From the NCBI RefSeq assembly GCF_010119245.1, contig NZ_WNKG01000013.1, forward strand, positions 105,329-169,328: 64,000 nucleotides of DNA, read 5' to 3'. Positions 46,656 through 56,700 of this stretch are shown here, piece after piece. Numbering within the stretch: the stretch's first letter is position 1; each line of letters starts with the position of its first letter. The stretch is from Cyclobacterium salsum (GTDB taxonomy: Bacteria > Bacteroidota > Bacteroidia > Cytophagales > Cyclobacteriaceae). The notes under the pieces were generated by a model. The model worked only from the letters and a program-made list of their open reading frames with translations. It did no database searches and was not told where the DNA came from. The translations under genes and the position numbers were made by a program.

Positions 46656-47462
46656 ATGGAAATTAAAATAAAACAAAGGAATAATATAAATATACTAGGA
46701 AAGGGAAATCAACCGATGGTTTTTGCCCATGGCTACGGTTGTGACCAGCACATGTGGCGATACATTACGCCTGCGTTTGAAGAAGATTACCAAATTATTT
46801 TGTTTGATCATGTGGGTTCTGGAAAATCAGATCAAAGTGCCTATGATTTTGAAAAATACGATTCCCTTCAAGGTTATGCTGATGACCTAATAGAAATTTG
46901 CGATGAATTGCAACTCGAACAAGTGATTTTCGTAGGGCACTCTGTAAGTAGCATCATCGGAGCACTGGCTTCCATAAAAAGACCAGATCTTTTTGAAAAA
47001 TTGGTATTGATAGGGCCTTCCCCTTGTTACATCAATAAAAACGGTTATTCTGGAGGCTTTACAAGACAGGATATCGATGAATTGGTAGAAACGTTAGAAA
47101 GTAACTACCTGGGTTGGTCAAGTTACATCACGCCCGTAATTATCGGGAATCCGGAAATGCCGGAATATTCCGAAGAACTTAGGAACAGTTTTTGCAGTAT
47201 GAATCCTGAAATTGCCAGGCACTTTGCAAAAGTGACTTTTCTGGGTGACAATAGGGAAGATCTATCCAAGGTTTTGACCTCCTCATTGATCATCCAATGT
47301 CATCCGGATGTAATCGCCCCTGTAAAAGTTGGAGAATTTGTTCACCAACAAATACCTAATAGTACGTATGAACTCTTGGATGCTTCTGGTCACTGTCCAC
47401 ATCTTACTGCACCGGACAAAGTCATATCCCATATGCAAACCTTTCTAACTACACCGGATTGA
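46656..47462 (+). CDS. RsbQ-like alpha/beta hydrolase
   Basis: 268 residues. It matches Bacillus RsbQ in size, and the catalytic triad falls at almost the same positions: Ser96 in GHSVSS, Asp218 in CHPDVIAP and His246 in SGHCPHL. RsbQ-type hydrolases, relatives of the plant karrikin and strigolactone receptors, are needed for signalling by a partner PAS-domain protein, probably by supplying or processing a small hydrophobic ligand. Here the partner is the PAS histidine kinase that starts inside this gene's stop codon. Confidence 0.88.
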   Translation: MEIKIKQRNNINILGKGNQPMVFAHGYGCDQHMWRYITPAFEEDYQIILFDHVGSGKSDQSAYDFEKYDSLQGYADDLIEICDELQLEQVIFVGHSVSSIIGALASIKRPDLFEKLVLIGPSPCYINKNGYSGGFTRQDIDELVETLESNYLGWSSYITPVIIGNPEMPEYSEELRNSFCSMNPEIARHFAKVTFLGDNREDLSKVLTSSLIIQCHPDVIAPVKVGEFVHQQIPNSTYELLDASGHCPHLTAPDKVISHMQTFLTTPD

Positions 47463-48598
47463 ATTTTCAGCCATTCATAGAGGACGCAGAAGACTTGTAC
47501 CAAAACGCACCGTTTGGGTACATGACCATGCGTGAAGACGGATTAATCGTCAATATAAATGCCACCTTGCTAGAATGGTTGGACTATCCACGGGATGAAA
47601 TCGTCCTTCAAAAATCATTTCAAGATTTATTGGGCATGGGAGAAAAAATTTATTTTGAAACACATATGATGCCCCTGCTTCAAATGCAAGGGGAGGTTTC
47701 CGAAATAAACCTATCCCTTAAAGCCAAAGGCTTGACCAGGCTGCCAACGCTGATCAATGCCAGGCGTATTCTTAACCAATCGGATTTTCAGCCTGTTTAT
47801 CGTTTTTCCGTGTTGGATATCACCCAGCGAAAACAATATGAGCTGGAACTAAAAAAAGCCAGAGAAAAGGCCGATCAAACTGTTTTACGGTTAAAACAGA
47901 TCAACCAAGATCTTGAACAATTCGCCTACACGGCTTCCCATGATTTACAGGCTCCTCTAAATACCATATCCGGGTTGATTAGCTTGTTGGAAGAAAAGGG
48001 ACAGGTATCTCCCGGAAATGACGAGAAAAAATACTTTTCACTGATCAAAAGTAATACCCAACGGATGAGACTAATGATCAAAGACCTGCTTGAATATTCC
48101 AAAATTGATGAGAATGAACTTGAATTTGAGTCCGTTTCTTTAAATGAAGTCAGTGAATTTGCGCTGGAGATGATTAGGGATCAGGTAAATAAGGAAAATG
48201 CTACCTTTATTATTCCGGAATTGCCAACAATTTACGGGCATAAAATCCAGTTGGTGAGGCTTTTTCAGAACCTTTTTAGCAATGCCATTAAATACCGATC
48301 CAATGAGGACCCGATAATAAAAGTAGCCTATGAAGACAAAGGAGATATAATCAAGGTTTTGGTCAATGACAATGGAATGGGTTTTGAAATGAAGTATGCG
48401 GATCAAATATTTGGATTTATGAAAAGGCTACACTCACATGACAGCATTTCTGGAACAGGGATCGGACTTTCAGCCTGCAAACGGATACTTGAAATCCATG
48501 GTGGAACAATCGGTGCACAATCAGTCCACGGTAAAGGCAGCACCTTTTTCTTCACGTTGCCAAAATTTCCCAATAAACAGGGTTTCAAAGACAAGTAA
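47459..48598 (+). CDS. PAS-domain histidine kinase coupled to the RsbQ-like hydrolase
   Basis: 379 residues starting at a TTG codon that overlaps the hydrolase stop (TTGA). No ATG gives an equally complete PAS domain, which begins DLYQNAPFGYMTMREDG. Residues about 10-130 are PAS, then a coiled coil and HisKA with His161 (ASHDLQAPLNT), then HATPase (NLFSNAIKYRS, DNGMGFEM, GTGIGLSACKR). There is no membrane segment. The PAS sequence resembles that of RsbP, but the output is a kinase instead of a PP2C phosphatase. No response regulator is adjacent. Confidence 0.88.
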   Translation: MNFQPFIEDAEDLYQNAPFGYMTMREDGLIVNINATLLEWLDYPRDEIVLQKSFQDLLGMGEKIYFETHMMPLLQMQGEVSEINLSLKAKGLTRLPTLINARRILNQSDFQPVYRFSVLDITQRKQYELELKKAREKADQTVLRLKQINQDLEQFAYTASHDLQAPLNTISGLISLLEEKGQVSPGNDEKKYFSLIKSNTQRMRLMIKDLLEYSKIDENELEFESVSLNEVSEFALEMIRDQVNKENATFIIPELPTIYGHKIQLVRLFQNLFSNAIKYRSNEDPIIKVAYEDKGDIIKVLVNDNGMGFEMKYADQIFGFMKRLHSHDSISGTGIGLSACKRILEIHGGTIGAQSVHGKGSTFFFTLPKFPNKQGFKDK

Positions 48599-49045
48599 TC
48601 CGGCTGAAAAAACCTTTTACAATTTAAACCAGATTGATATTCCGACCGTCAGCAGGCTTGGTTATTACCCCTCTGGCTTCACTGATATACATCGGATTCA
48701 TTTTGCTCCGCATTTTTTTAGCATCTGCTGGGAAACTAACTACATTGATTAGACGCTAAGAAGCCGTCCTTCGATACAACTATCAGCCCTAAACATTGAA
48801 ACGCTCACTACACTACCCTGTTAAACGCTTTTACTCACTCAGGTGTCTGATGTTTGAAAATCAAAATTAACGGTAATTCTTAGCCGGAGCTATTTCCCCT
48901 TTAGGTGTAAGATACAATAAATACAGGGTTCTGCTCCAACCTGAGCGTAAGGTGGAATCGCCAGAATAGGGTTCAAGGGTTTTTCAACCGCCTGCTCTTC
49001 TGGTTACACTTGGCTACCGAGATCCTTTTCTGACTGTGGCTTTTT
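48599..49045. other. Intergenic region, possible decayed coding sequence
   Basis: 447 bp. On the minus strand about 48872-48985 a frame ends WSRTLYLLYLTPKGEIA, which reads like protein but is cut by a stop upstream, while a second frame is open further upstream. This could be a frame-shifted remnant; evidence is weak. Otherwise I see nothing. Confidence 0.3.
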
Positions 49046-49200
49046 TTAAATTTGTCGTGCAATTAAATCCGCTATCCAATCTACTGCATTTTCAACGACC
49101 ATTTTGTACGCCTTATCATCCTTTGTTTGAATGCAAATACCGGGTTTCGCCCGAAAAATAGTCCATTGCCCAAATCCTCATCAAATGAGCAGCACTGTCT
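49046..49200 (-). pseudogene. Internally deleted paralog of the PH-like protein at 60559-61092
   Basis: On the minus strand the N-terminal stretch IWAMDYFSGETRY is joined directly to the C-terminal stretch GICIQTKDDKAYKMVVENAV, which ends at a stop at 49046-49048. Both stretches match the intact gene at 60559-61092, but the central part is missing. The join lies at AATACCGGG (49136-49144). That 9-mer occurs twice in the intact gene, at 60652-60660 and 60987-60995, 335 bp apart, so a deletion between direct repeats also explains the change of frame. A 40-bp block (49136-49175) is identical to 60987-61026. Confidence 0.75.
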
Positions 49201-49408
49201 TGACCAGTGGTAAGCTTCTTGGTGAAGTTCTTTAAGGAGGTTTTCCAGTTGCCGTCTTTTCATTCTTATCCATTAGTGCCTAAAAGTTAGTTTTATATGA
49301 CAGGGGATACCCGTTTTTTAAAAAGTTTTTTAAATGGTTTTTAGCCGTGATGGCTACCAGTTTAAAAAATCATTTTTTCTAAATTTGCATACTAACCATT
49401 GTAAACGC

Positions 49409-50878
49409 CTAATCGATAAAAACAAAACTAGCCCCAAAGGATACAATGGCTGCCTTTAAACCCGTATTGCGCGCATAATTACTATAATCGATCGTTAATC
49501 CCTTCAAACCAAATCTCCACAGATGAGCCGATGTAAAAATGTCTGTGTATTTCATTCCGAACCCAATCTGATTGGCATGGTAGGTGGAAAGGTCAAAATC
49601 AGAGGTATAGTAAACACTGCTGGAAACTAGTTCTTCATAAGGTGCAAAGTAAGTAGCTGCTGTCTGATTATAAAACCGATAACTCGGGTAGAAGGTGAAG
49701 TATTGCCCGAGTTTTATGGCTAATTCTATATTAACGGTGTGCGACTGAATACCCCAATCATCCACGTAATAGCGGTAATAGCTTCGCAATACCAGGTATT
49801 CCGTCACATACTGATTGAGCCTCACTCCTATTGGTAGTTTAATTCGACTGCCAGGAAGCCGCTCGATATCATCCGCCAGTTGGAAAACATCTTTGTTTTT
49901 AGGCTCGGTATAAAACGGAATACTCTCGGCGTTTCCGATATAAAAATTATCCTTGTCCGCAAAATAGACGCGTTGCATTGGATTGGAAAACCAGCCGGTT
50001 TGGTAGGTGATATCCGAAAAAACCGAAAGCTGGGTAGTCTTACTCAGGATTTGTGAAAACCCTAAGGAAAAACTATAGGTATTTCGTTTATCATTGTCTA
50101 CCAAAGTGGTATTAAAAGGCCTCCATGCATCAGCGGCATTTTTATTTATTGCTGTCCCATTCTGGCTTAAAATACTTACACCTTCAAAAAAATCAGCATT
50201 TAAGTCTCCCTTTTCCTTTACAAATGTTTTTATTTCCGTTGGATATTCTGGTCGCCAGGTATCTAAATAAACAGCGGTATTCAGGCTTAGTTCGGTGTTT
50301 TTTTGGTTGAATAGCCGAACAAGTCCTATTCCTGCACCAAGTGAGGTGTAATCGTATTCATTGGCAAAATTCAAATTGGCTGAATAAATAGAATTTCTGT
50401 CTTTCGATGAATGAGTGTAACTGGCATTAACTGCTGCCCAGGTGTCTTTTCTTGAAGCACCCGATGAAGCCGCCCAGGGGGTACCTGTGTTTTCACCGCT
50501 ATTGTTTCCATTATCTTCATAATCATCGTCGTCATGATCATCGTCATCGTCTTCACCTCTGGAAGCCCCTGAAAACGGATTCAGGTTACTGGACGATGCC
50601 GAGGTGTAGGCAGAAACGGTAGCGTTTATTCGCAACACATCATCATCATTTAGGGGTATAGAAATAAAAATATCCGAAGCAAGGTCACTGAGCTCTTCCG
50701 TACCGATGCCTCCGGTCACTGCCGCATTTTTCCCATTTTGCTCGTAATAGCTGGCAAGAATATCGATTTCTACATTTTCCAGGACGCGTTTCTTAAAAAC
50801 AGAAGTGCTGTCTTTATCATTTTGTGCCAAAACCAAAAATGGAAGAGACCAAAGAAGAAGGAAACTAACTATTTTCAT
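49409..50878 (-). CDS. DUF3570 outer-membrane beta-barrel-like protein with acidic Asp/His loop
   Basis: 489 residues from ATG 50878; the frame extends to 51016, but MKIVSFLLLWSLPFLVLAQ is a clear signal peptide. The DUF3570 body has alternating strands with aromatic ends (LRSYYRYYVDDWGIQSHTVN, YPSYRFYNQTAATYFAPYEE) and ends with the aromatic-terminated strand typical of outer-membrane barrels. Residues about 109-122 are almost all Asp/Glu with one His, an obvious metal-binding candidate. It is the last gene of the efflux/redox operon, 13 bp after the DUF4266 gene. Confidence 0.88.
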   Translation of the reverse strand: MKIVSFLLLWSLPFLVLAQNDKDSTSVFKKRVLENVEIDILASYYEQNGKNAAVTGGIGTEELSDLASDIFISIPLNDDDVLRINATVSAYTSASSSNLNPFSGASRGEDDDDDHDDDDYEDNGNNSGENTGTPWAASSGASRKDTWAAVNASYTHSSKDRNSIYSANLNFANEYDYTSLGAGIGLVRLFNQKNTELSLNTAVYLDTWRPEYPTEIKTFVKEKGDLNADFFEGVSILSQNGTAINKNAADAWRPFNTTLVDNDKRNTYSFSLGFSQILSKTTQLSVFSDITYQTGWFSNPMQRVYFADKDNFYIGNAESIPFYTEPKNKDVFQLADDIERLPGSRIKLPIGVRLNQYVTEYLVLRSYYRYYVDDWGIQSHTVNIELAIKLGQYFTFYPSYRFYNQTAATYFAPYEELVSSSVYYTSDFDLSTYHANQIGFGMKYTDIFTSAHLWRFGLKGLTIDYSNYARNTGLKAAIVSFGASFVFID

Positions 50879-50891
50879 GATATGAAGTCGT

Positions 50892-51104
50892 TCAATTACA
50901 ACCACAGCCACCTCCCGATTTTCCTCCATTGGCACCCGCTGCGCCCTCCCGATAGACCTGAAAACTGGTTTCAAATTTTTTCGATTTTCGATCAACCAGC
51001 TCCATGTCCGGATCATTGATATTCACTTTTTCATATGATTTTACTGCTACACAGGCATTCATGCCAAGCAATATCACTGCGACAACAAGAATTTTATTCT
51101 TCAT
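50892..51104 (-). CDS. DUF4266 small lipoprotein with Gly/Cys tail
   Basis: 70 residues. The signal ends at lipobox GMNAC with lipidated Cys18, leaving about 53 residues. The C-terminus is Gly-rich and ends GGKSGGGCGCN, with Cys67 and Cys69. Two nearby cysteines on a flexible, lipid-anchored tail next to genes for a thioredoxin and a flavin transferase suggest a redox or metal carrier; that is inference. The start overlaps apbE by 11 bp. Confidence 0.85.
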   Translation of the reverse strand: MKNKILVVAVILLGMNACVAVKSYEKVNINDPDMELVDRKSKKFETSFQVYREGAAGANGGKSGGGCGCN

Positions 51105-52077
51105 TGATTCTGATTCGTTCCGATTTGTGAATATTCCCCCGATCGTCTATGATGATACAGGCTACATTAGGCAACTGATTAATTCGGTCAAGTCCGACTT
51201 CTTTTCCCATAACAAAAACGGACGTGGCCAGTGCATCTGCCAATTCGGCACTAGGTGCAAAAACCGTCACACTGATAATACCAATGGCCGGATATCCGGT
51301 TTGGGGATTGATGATATGAGCGTACCGCACCTGCTCAAACTCAACAAACTTTTCGTAATCGCCGCTAGTGACCACCGCCCCTTGCTTGAGGGGCAATTCA
51401 GCAAAAGCCTTGTTTTTGTTCATGGGGTTGGTTATGGCGACCATCCAATCACGACCATCCGGCTGCTTGCCCCAGGTATTCATATCTCCGGAGGCATTAA
51501 TGATACCCGCAATCGCTCCTTCGGCCATCAACAGTCGCTTGGCTTTGTCTGCCGCATACCCTTTGCCAATAGCACCAAAGCCTATTTTCATACCTTTTTG
51601 ACTGAGAAAGACCGTTTGTTTTTCGGGATCCAGGATAATTTTTTCATACCCAACCCTTTCTACCGATTTTTTCACCTCTTCGGCGGTGGGCATTTGCGTC
51701 ATACTTCCATCAAACTTCCAAACCCGATCCATTGAGGCGTAACTGATGTCAAAAGCCCCATCGGTGAGTTCCGACAAAGCGATGGATCGGGCTGTCAAAT
51801 CGAATAACTCTTTATCTACTTTTATTGGTTTTATTCCCGCATTCGCATTGATCGCCGAAGTTTGGGAGTTAGGATCCCAGGAGGATATTAACCGTTCAAT
51901 CCGGGTGATTTCAACAATAGCAGTGTCCAGGAAGACTTCAGCTTCTTGCTCATTAGCTGCTACTACCGTTAAGTCAAAGCGACTTCCCATTAAAAGGGTA
52001 GTGCGATGAAAAACCTGCTGGGCGTTGGTGACCTGAACACCAAACACCACCATGATGATAAAACCTAACCGACCCAT
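51094..52077 (-). CDS. apbE: FAD:protein FMN transferase (ApbE family), exported
   Basis: 327 residues with an N-terminal signal segment (about 1-19, ending TNAQ). ApbE attaches FMN covalently to Thr/Ser of extracytoplasmic proteins. Motifs seen include LMGSRFDLTV, GKGYAADKAK, INASGDMNTWG and the C-terminal DALATSVFVMG. No obvious flavinylation target (NqrC/RnfG-type FMN-binding domain) lies in the window. It starts 3 bp after the thioredoxin gene and overlaps the DUF4266 gene. Confidence 0.92.
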   Translation of the reverse strand: MGRLGFIIMVVFGVQVTNAQQVFHRTTLLMGSRFDLTVVAANEQEAEVFLDTAIVEITRIERLISSWDPNSQTSAINANAGIKPIKVDKELFDLTARSIALSELTDGAFDISYASMDRVWKFDGSMTQMPTAEEVKKSVERVGYEKIILDPEKQTVFLSQKGMKIGFGAIGKGYAADKAKRLLMAEGAIAGIINASGDMNTWGKQPDGRDWMVAITNPMNKNKAFAELPLKQGAVVTSGDYEKFVEFEQVRYAHIINPQTGYPAIGIISVTVFAPSAELADALATSVFVMGKEVGLDRINQLPNVACIIIDDRGNIHKSERIRINEE

Positions 52078-52080
52078 AGC

Positions 52081-52533
52081 TCAGGGATTAAAACTGTTTA
52101 AATGGCTGATATACTCTTGTGGACTGATTTTTTTATATCCCGTTTCCCCCAATACCTCAGCCTTATCATCCAAGACCACCACCAGGGGGAAGTAGCCATT
52201 GGGATTGTACTTTTCGGCTAATTTTCCATTTTTGCTTGCTTGAGCATCTGATAATTGATTGGCCTTTTTTCGGGGAAAATCCGCACGCAACATGACATAA
52301 TTTTCCTTGGCATAGGCCTGAAATTCGGCTGACTGCCAAATTTCCTTTTCCAACTTGATGCAGGGTGCACACCAGTCCGATCCGGAAAAAACCAAAACGA
52401 TCCTCCGGTCAGTTTCTTGGGCGATCTTTTGTGCTTGACTCAGGTCTAATTGCCACTCCTGGGCGCTCACTATCGATACCCTGGCTATTAGTAGCAAAAG
52501 GACAACTAAATAATTTTCTATTTTCATAGTCAT
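52081..52533 (-). CDS. Exported thioredoxin-like protein (WCAPC)
   Basis: 150 residues, signal peptide at about 1-24 (LLLLIARVSIVSAQ). The active site is SDWCAPCIKLE, Cys55 and Cys58, of the thioredoxin_7/DsbD-gamma type. The cis-proline appears in GYFPLVVV. It should reduce or form disulfides in the periplasm, perhaps on the cysteine pair of the DUF4266 lipoprotein three genes away. It lies between the efflux adaptor (31 bp) and apbE (3 bp). Confidence 0.9.
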   Translation of the reverse strand: MTMKIENYLVVLLLLIARVSIVSAQEWQLDLSQAQKIAQETDRRIVLVFSGSDWCAPCIKLEKEIWQSAEFQAYAKENYVMLRADFPRKKANQLSDAQASKNGKLAEKYNPNGYFPLVVVLDDKAEVLGETGYKKISPQEYISHLNSFNP

Positions 52534-52564
52534 TCACTTAAGTGAAAATGTGCTTTATTAATGG

Positions 52565-53755
52565 TTATTCTTTAATTAGGTTAAATGTTCCGTCAATTAA
52601 GAATTCTGTGGTTTCATCCAGCCCCGACCCGCCCAAGATTTCAATATGGTCATTATTTGATAGGCCTGTTTTGACTACACGTTTCACAAACGTGTAGCCC
52701 GTTTCCGAACTGTTTTGAAGTGTTAAAACATAAAAATTTCCTTCCATTTCAACCAGCGCATCATTGGGTAAGGCCCATTTTTCTTCTGACGCGGTATAAA
52801 TACTTGCTTCGACATACATGCCCGGATTAAATCTTTGAGTAAGTTTTTCATCCACTAAATGACCGTGAATGCCCACCGTTCTTTCTTCCGGGTCAATGGT
52901 TTTACTGATTAAATAAATGGCCGCTTCGTATTCTTTACTACTATCTTCCTGAATCCTGAAGCGGATGGGTTGTCCAATACGTATTTTCGCCAAATCTTTC
53001 TCAAAGACGTTCAATTCCAAGTGAACATGGTCGGTATTAACGATGGAAACGGCCATTTGTGATGGCGTTAGGAAAGCACCTTGTGAAATGGCCACTTCCG
53101 TTACATACCCACTGATGGGAGATCGTAACGCTATACTGGTTCGAATGTTTTCTAGGGTAAACGTATTGGGATCAATGTTCATCAGCGCCAACTTCTTACC
53201 TAAGGATGCTACCCTGGCGCTCGTGACCGTATAGTCCGATTCTGCTTTAAGAAATTTCTTTTGAGAACTGATACTGTCCTGAACCAGGTTTTTCTGTCGC
53301 TCATAGTCCGATTGGAGATAGGCCAATTGCCCCTTTGCTTCCAGGAAATCCTGTTGGATTTGAACGTAATCCGGATTCTCGAGAACGAATAGCACCTGCC
53401 CCTTTTTCACGCTTTGGCCCGGCAATAAACTGATTTCCTTCACCGCTCCGCCAAAGTAACTGCTTACGGCAGCTCGATTTTCGGGCGGGACATCAATCAT
53501 GCCTTTGGCCTTAACCACTTCATGAAAGGGCACCATTTGCATGGTTCCCAAGGCCATGTGGGAAGACTCAAATTGCATTTTCGTCACTTCATAGGTTTCC
53601 ACCCCTGATGATTCCTGAGCAATATCCGTGATGATTTCCGGATCCGAACTGGAGGAACAAGAATACAGCCCAATCATAGCGGCAATGATCCATAATCCTA
53701 AGGCGTGACTTATTGCGGGGTGATTACTTCTGCTTTTTAAGTATACGGAGTTCAT
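52565..53755 (-). CDS. RND efflux periplasmic adaptor (CusB/CzcB-like), lipoprotein
   Basis: 396 residues. A lipoprotein-like signal ends at GLYSCSSS. The lipoyl-like half (about 80-115 and 205-225), a coiled-coil hairpin (about 120-190) and beta-barrel domain (about 230-310) follow in usual order. The adaptor joins the inner-membrane pump to the outer-membrane channel. It begins 1 bp after the pump gene stop. It has no obvious N-terminal Met/His metal-binding extension beyond MALGTMQMVPFHEV. Confidence 0.92.
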   Translation of the reverse strand: MNSVYLKSRSNHPAISHALGLWIIAAMIGLYSCSSSSDPEIITDIAQESSGVETYEVTKMQFESSHMALGTMQMVPFHEVVKAKGMIDVPPENRAAVSSYFGGAVKEISLLPGQSVKKGQVLFVLENPDYVQIQQDFLEAKGQLAYLQSDYERQKNLVQDSISSQKKFLKAESDYTVTSARVASLGKKLALMNIDPNTFTLENIRTSIALRSPISGYVTEVAISQGAFLTPSQMAVSIVNTDHVHLELNVFEKDLAKIRIGQPIRFRIQEDSSKEYEAAIYLISKTIDPEERTVGIHGHLVDEKLTQRFNPGMYVEASIYTASEEKWALPNDALVEMEGNFYVLTLQNSSETGYTFVKRVVKTGLSNNDHIEILGGSGLDETTEFLIDGTFNLIKE

Positions 53756-53756
53756 A

Positions 53757-56700
53757 TTAGTTCATTATGTAGTTCGCCTCCAGTACGGTCATGTTGTACT
53801 GAAAAAGGGTGCTGAGATAGTTTGTTTCGATGGTTGTCGCATTTTCCAGCAATTGGATGTACTGAAGAAAGTCAATTTCACCGTTTTGAAAGGCCTTTGT
53901 GGCATGGATAAGGGTTTCTTCCGAAAGCTTTTTTCCTGACATGTGGTAATAGTCGATCCCCTCTTCGTACTTTTTTAAGTCCGACCGCAGCGAATGGTAT
54001 TGGGATGTCAGCTGTATTTTATAGTTTTCGGATTGAGATGTTAGAATGGAAGCCCCGGTTTTAGCCGCATTTATTTTTGACTTTTGCGCTCCGAACCACA
54101 GCGGAATCCCAAGACCTAACTGAAAGCCGGAATAGCTTTGAATACCGGTTCCATTATTGCTGCCTCGAAATACAGAAGCTTTCAAATCCGGCAGCAGTTG
54201 CTGTTTTTCCAGGTTGATTCTTCTTTCGGCAAGTGTTAAAGCATCCGAATAGTATTGAAGTGCAGGATGGTTTTGTGTATCTATCGGTTTTATTTCCAAC
54301 CGGGTAAGTGATTGACTGTTGGCCGTGTATTCCGAGCTTGATTGAAGCCATTTGTTCAACCTCATGCGGGCTTTTTGGCGGCTCTCCTGAATCTGCCGGC
54401 GCTGAATAGAAATTTCCTCACTTTTAGTCTCTGCGGTTAATTTCTCCAGATAATTAGACTCGCCTTGCTCAAATTTCCTATTTGCAGCATGTTCAAATGT
54501 ACTGTACAGACTATCCAGGTAGTTGAAATTAGTGAGCATTTCCTGCCAGTAAACAATTTCATAGTAGGCTTTCAACACCTCCCTGGTAACCAGATACCTA
54601 TCCATAGCATATTGGTCAGTAGCTAATTGGATTTCGCCTTTCATCACGTTCCGTTGGGAACCGTATACAGTAGGGAATTTTAGGGATTGACTAATTCCCC
54701 AAACGTTAAGCGCCAAATCATTGGGGGCAATGTTGTTCTCATCTTTATTATAATAAATCTCCGTTTTACCAATGTCAATGGCACTTCCCAACAGTTGCTT
54801 GCTTTGGTCCACTTGCTGAGAAGAGGCCTTTAGGCCCCTATTATTTTCCAAAGCGATTTCCACGGCCTGATTAGCGGAGATTTTTTGATCTTGACCGTAG
54901 CCTAATACTGGAAGGGAAATTAAAAGCAATAGCACAAGCCCCTTTACCGATGACTTAATTTTAGGAAAATGCCCCTTTCTATCAAACAAGGCGTAAAGAA
55001 CGGGTAGTACCACTAGGGTAAGTGCGGTTGCGGATATTAGTCCTCCTACCACTACGGTAGCCAAGGGCCTTTGCACCTCTGCTCCGGCGGAAGTGGAAAT
55101 GGCCATGGGCAAAAATCCCAATGCTGCGGCCGATGCCGTGAGTAGTACAGGTCGTAACCGGTTCCTGGTACCCGTCAAAATCCGCCTGTTGATGTCCTGG
55201 ATGCCCTGCGCTTTTAGGTCTTTAAACTCTTCAATCAGGACGATTCCGTTCAGCACAGCAATACCAAAGAGTGCGATAAAGCCAACCCCGGCAGAAATAC
55301 TAAATGGCATATCCCGAATGTACAACAGGATGACCCCTCCCACGGCTGACATGGGAATGGCACTGTAAATTATGAGGGCTTCTTTCACCGAATTAAAGGC
55401 AAAATAGAGAAGGATAAAAATTAAAATGAGGGCCAAGGGTACCGCAATCATTAAGCGATCTCTGGCAGTTCTCAGGTTTTCAAACTGACCACCATATTCG
55501 ACCGTGTAACCAGGAGGTAAATCAATTGCGTCATTAATAACCTGCTGCACGTCTTTCACCACCGATTCCAAATCCCGGCCCCGTACGTTTACGCCAACCA
55601 CAATTCTTCGTTTGGTATCGTCTCTCGAAATTTTAGCTGGTCCTGTGGTATAGCTGACAGTTGCAAATTCACTGAGAGGAACCTGGTTTCCATTTGGAAG
55701 TTGGATGGTCGCCATTTCGATATCGTCCAAATCCTGGTGATGTTCCCGATCAAACCGAACCACTAAATCAAATTGCTTTTCACCTTCAAATACGGTTCCG
55801 GCAGCTTTCCCGGCAAAGCCCATGGTGATGATGCTGTTGAGTTCATCCACATTCATCCCATATTTTGCAATCATTTGCCGGTTATAATTCACCGACATTT
55901 GAGGGAGGCCCGCCACTTTCTCAACGATGATATCGGCTGCTCCTTCAATAAGTTGAATCGCTTTTTCAACCTCCAGGGCTTTGCTGTAAAGAATGTCCAG
56001 GTCTTCGCCAAAAATCTTAATGGCCAAATCGGCCCGCACACCCGTGATCAATTCATTAAAGCGCATTTCAATAGGTTGGGTAAATTCAAAGTCCACACCG
56101 GGGATTTCTGCTGTAAGTGCCTCTTTGAATTTATCTGCTAACTGGTCCTTACTTTCTGCAGTTACCCAATCTCCTTTTGGAATCAGTTTGATAATGACAT
56201 CACTTTCTTCCATGGACATGGGATCGGTGGGAACTTCAGCAGCTCCAATCCTACTCACCACCTGATCCACTTCAGGAAACTGAATCAGTATCTTTTCCAT
56301 TCGTGTCGTGGCTTTTATGGTATTGCTCAAGGAAGTGCCTGTCTTCAATACCGGCTGGATTACAAAATCACCTTCATCCAGTGTGGGGACAAATTCACCC
56401 CCCATGCTGCTAAAGAGAAAGCCTACCCCGATAAGTAGGGCCGCAGATAAACTTAGAACGATTTTTTTCCGTCTCAGCGCCCAGGCCATGGTAGGTCTGT
56501 ATTTGTCTTCCAGAAAGGTGATGAGACGAGAGGAAATGGTTTTTTTGGTAGGATCAGAAGGCTTTATAAACAAAGAAGCCATTACGGGAACGTAGGTAAA
56601 ACACATAATCATCGCTCCAATCAATGCAAAAGAAAAAACCAGGGCCATGGGCCGGAACATTTTTCCTTCTACTCCCACCAAAGAGAGTATGGGAATGAAT

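Noticed and set aside
48872..48985. Possible C-terminal coding remnant ending LTPKGEIAPAKNYR
   Set aside because: A stop codon interrupts the frame and a second frame is equally open; no family is recognised, so it is only noted in the intergenic entry.
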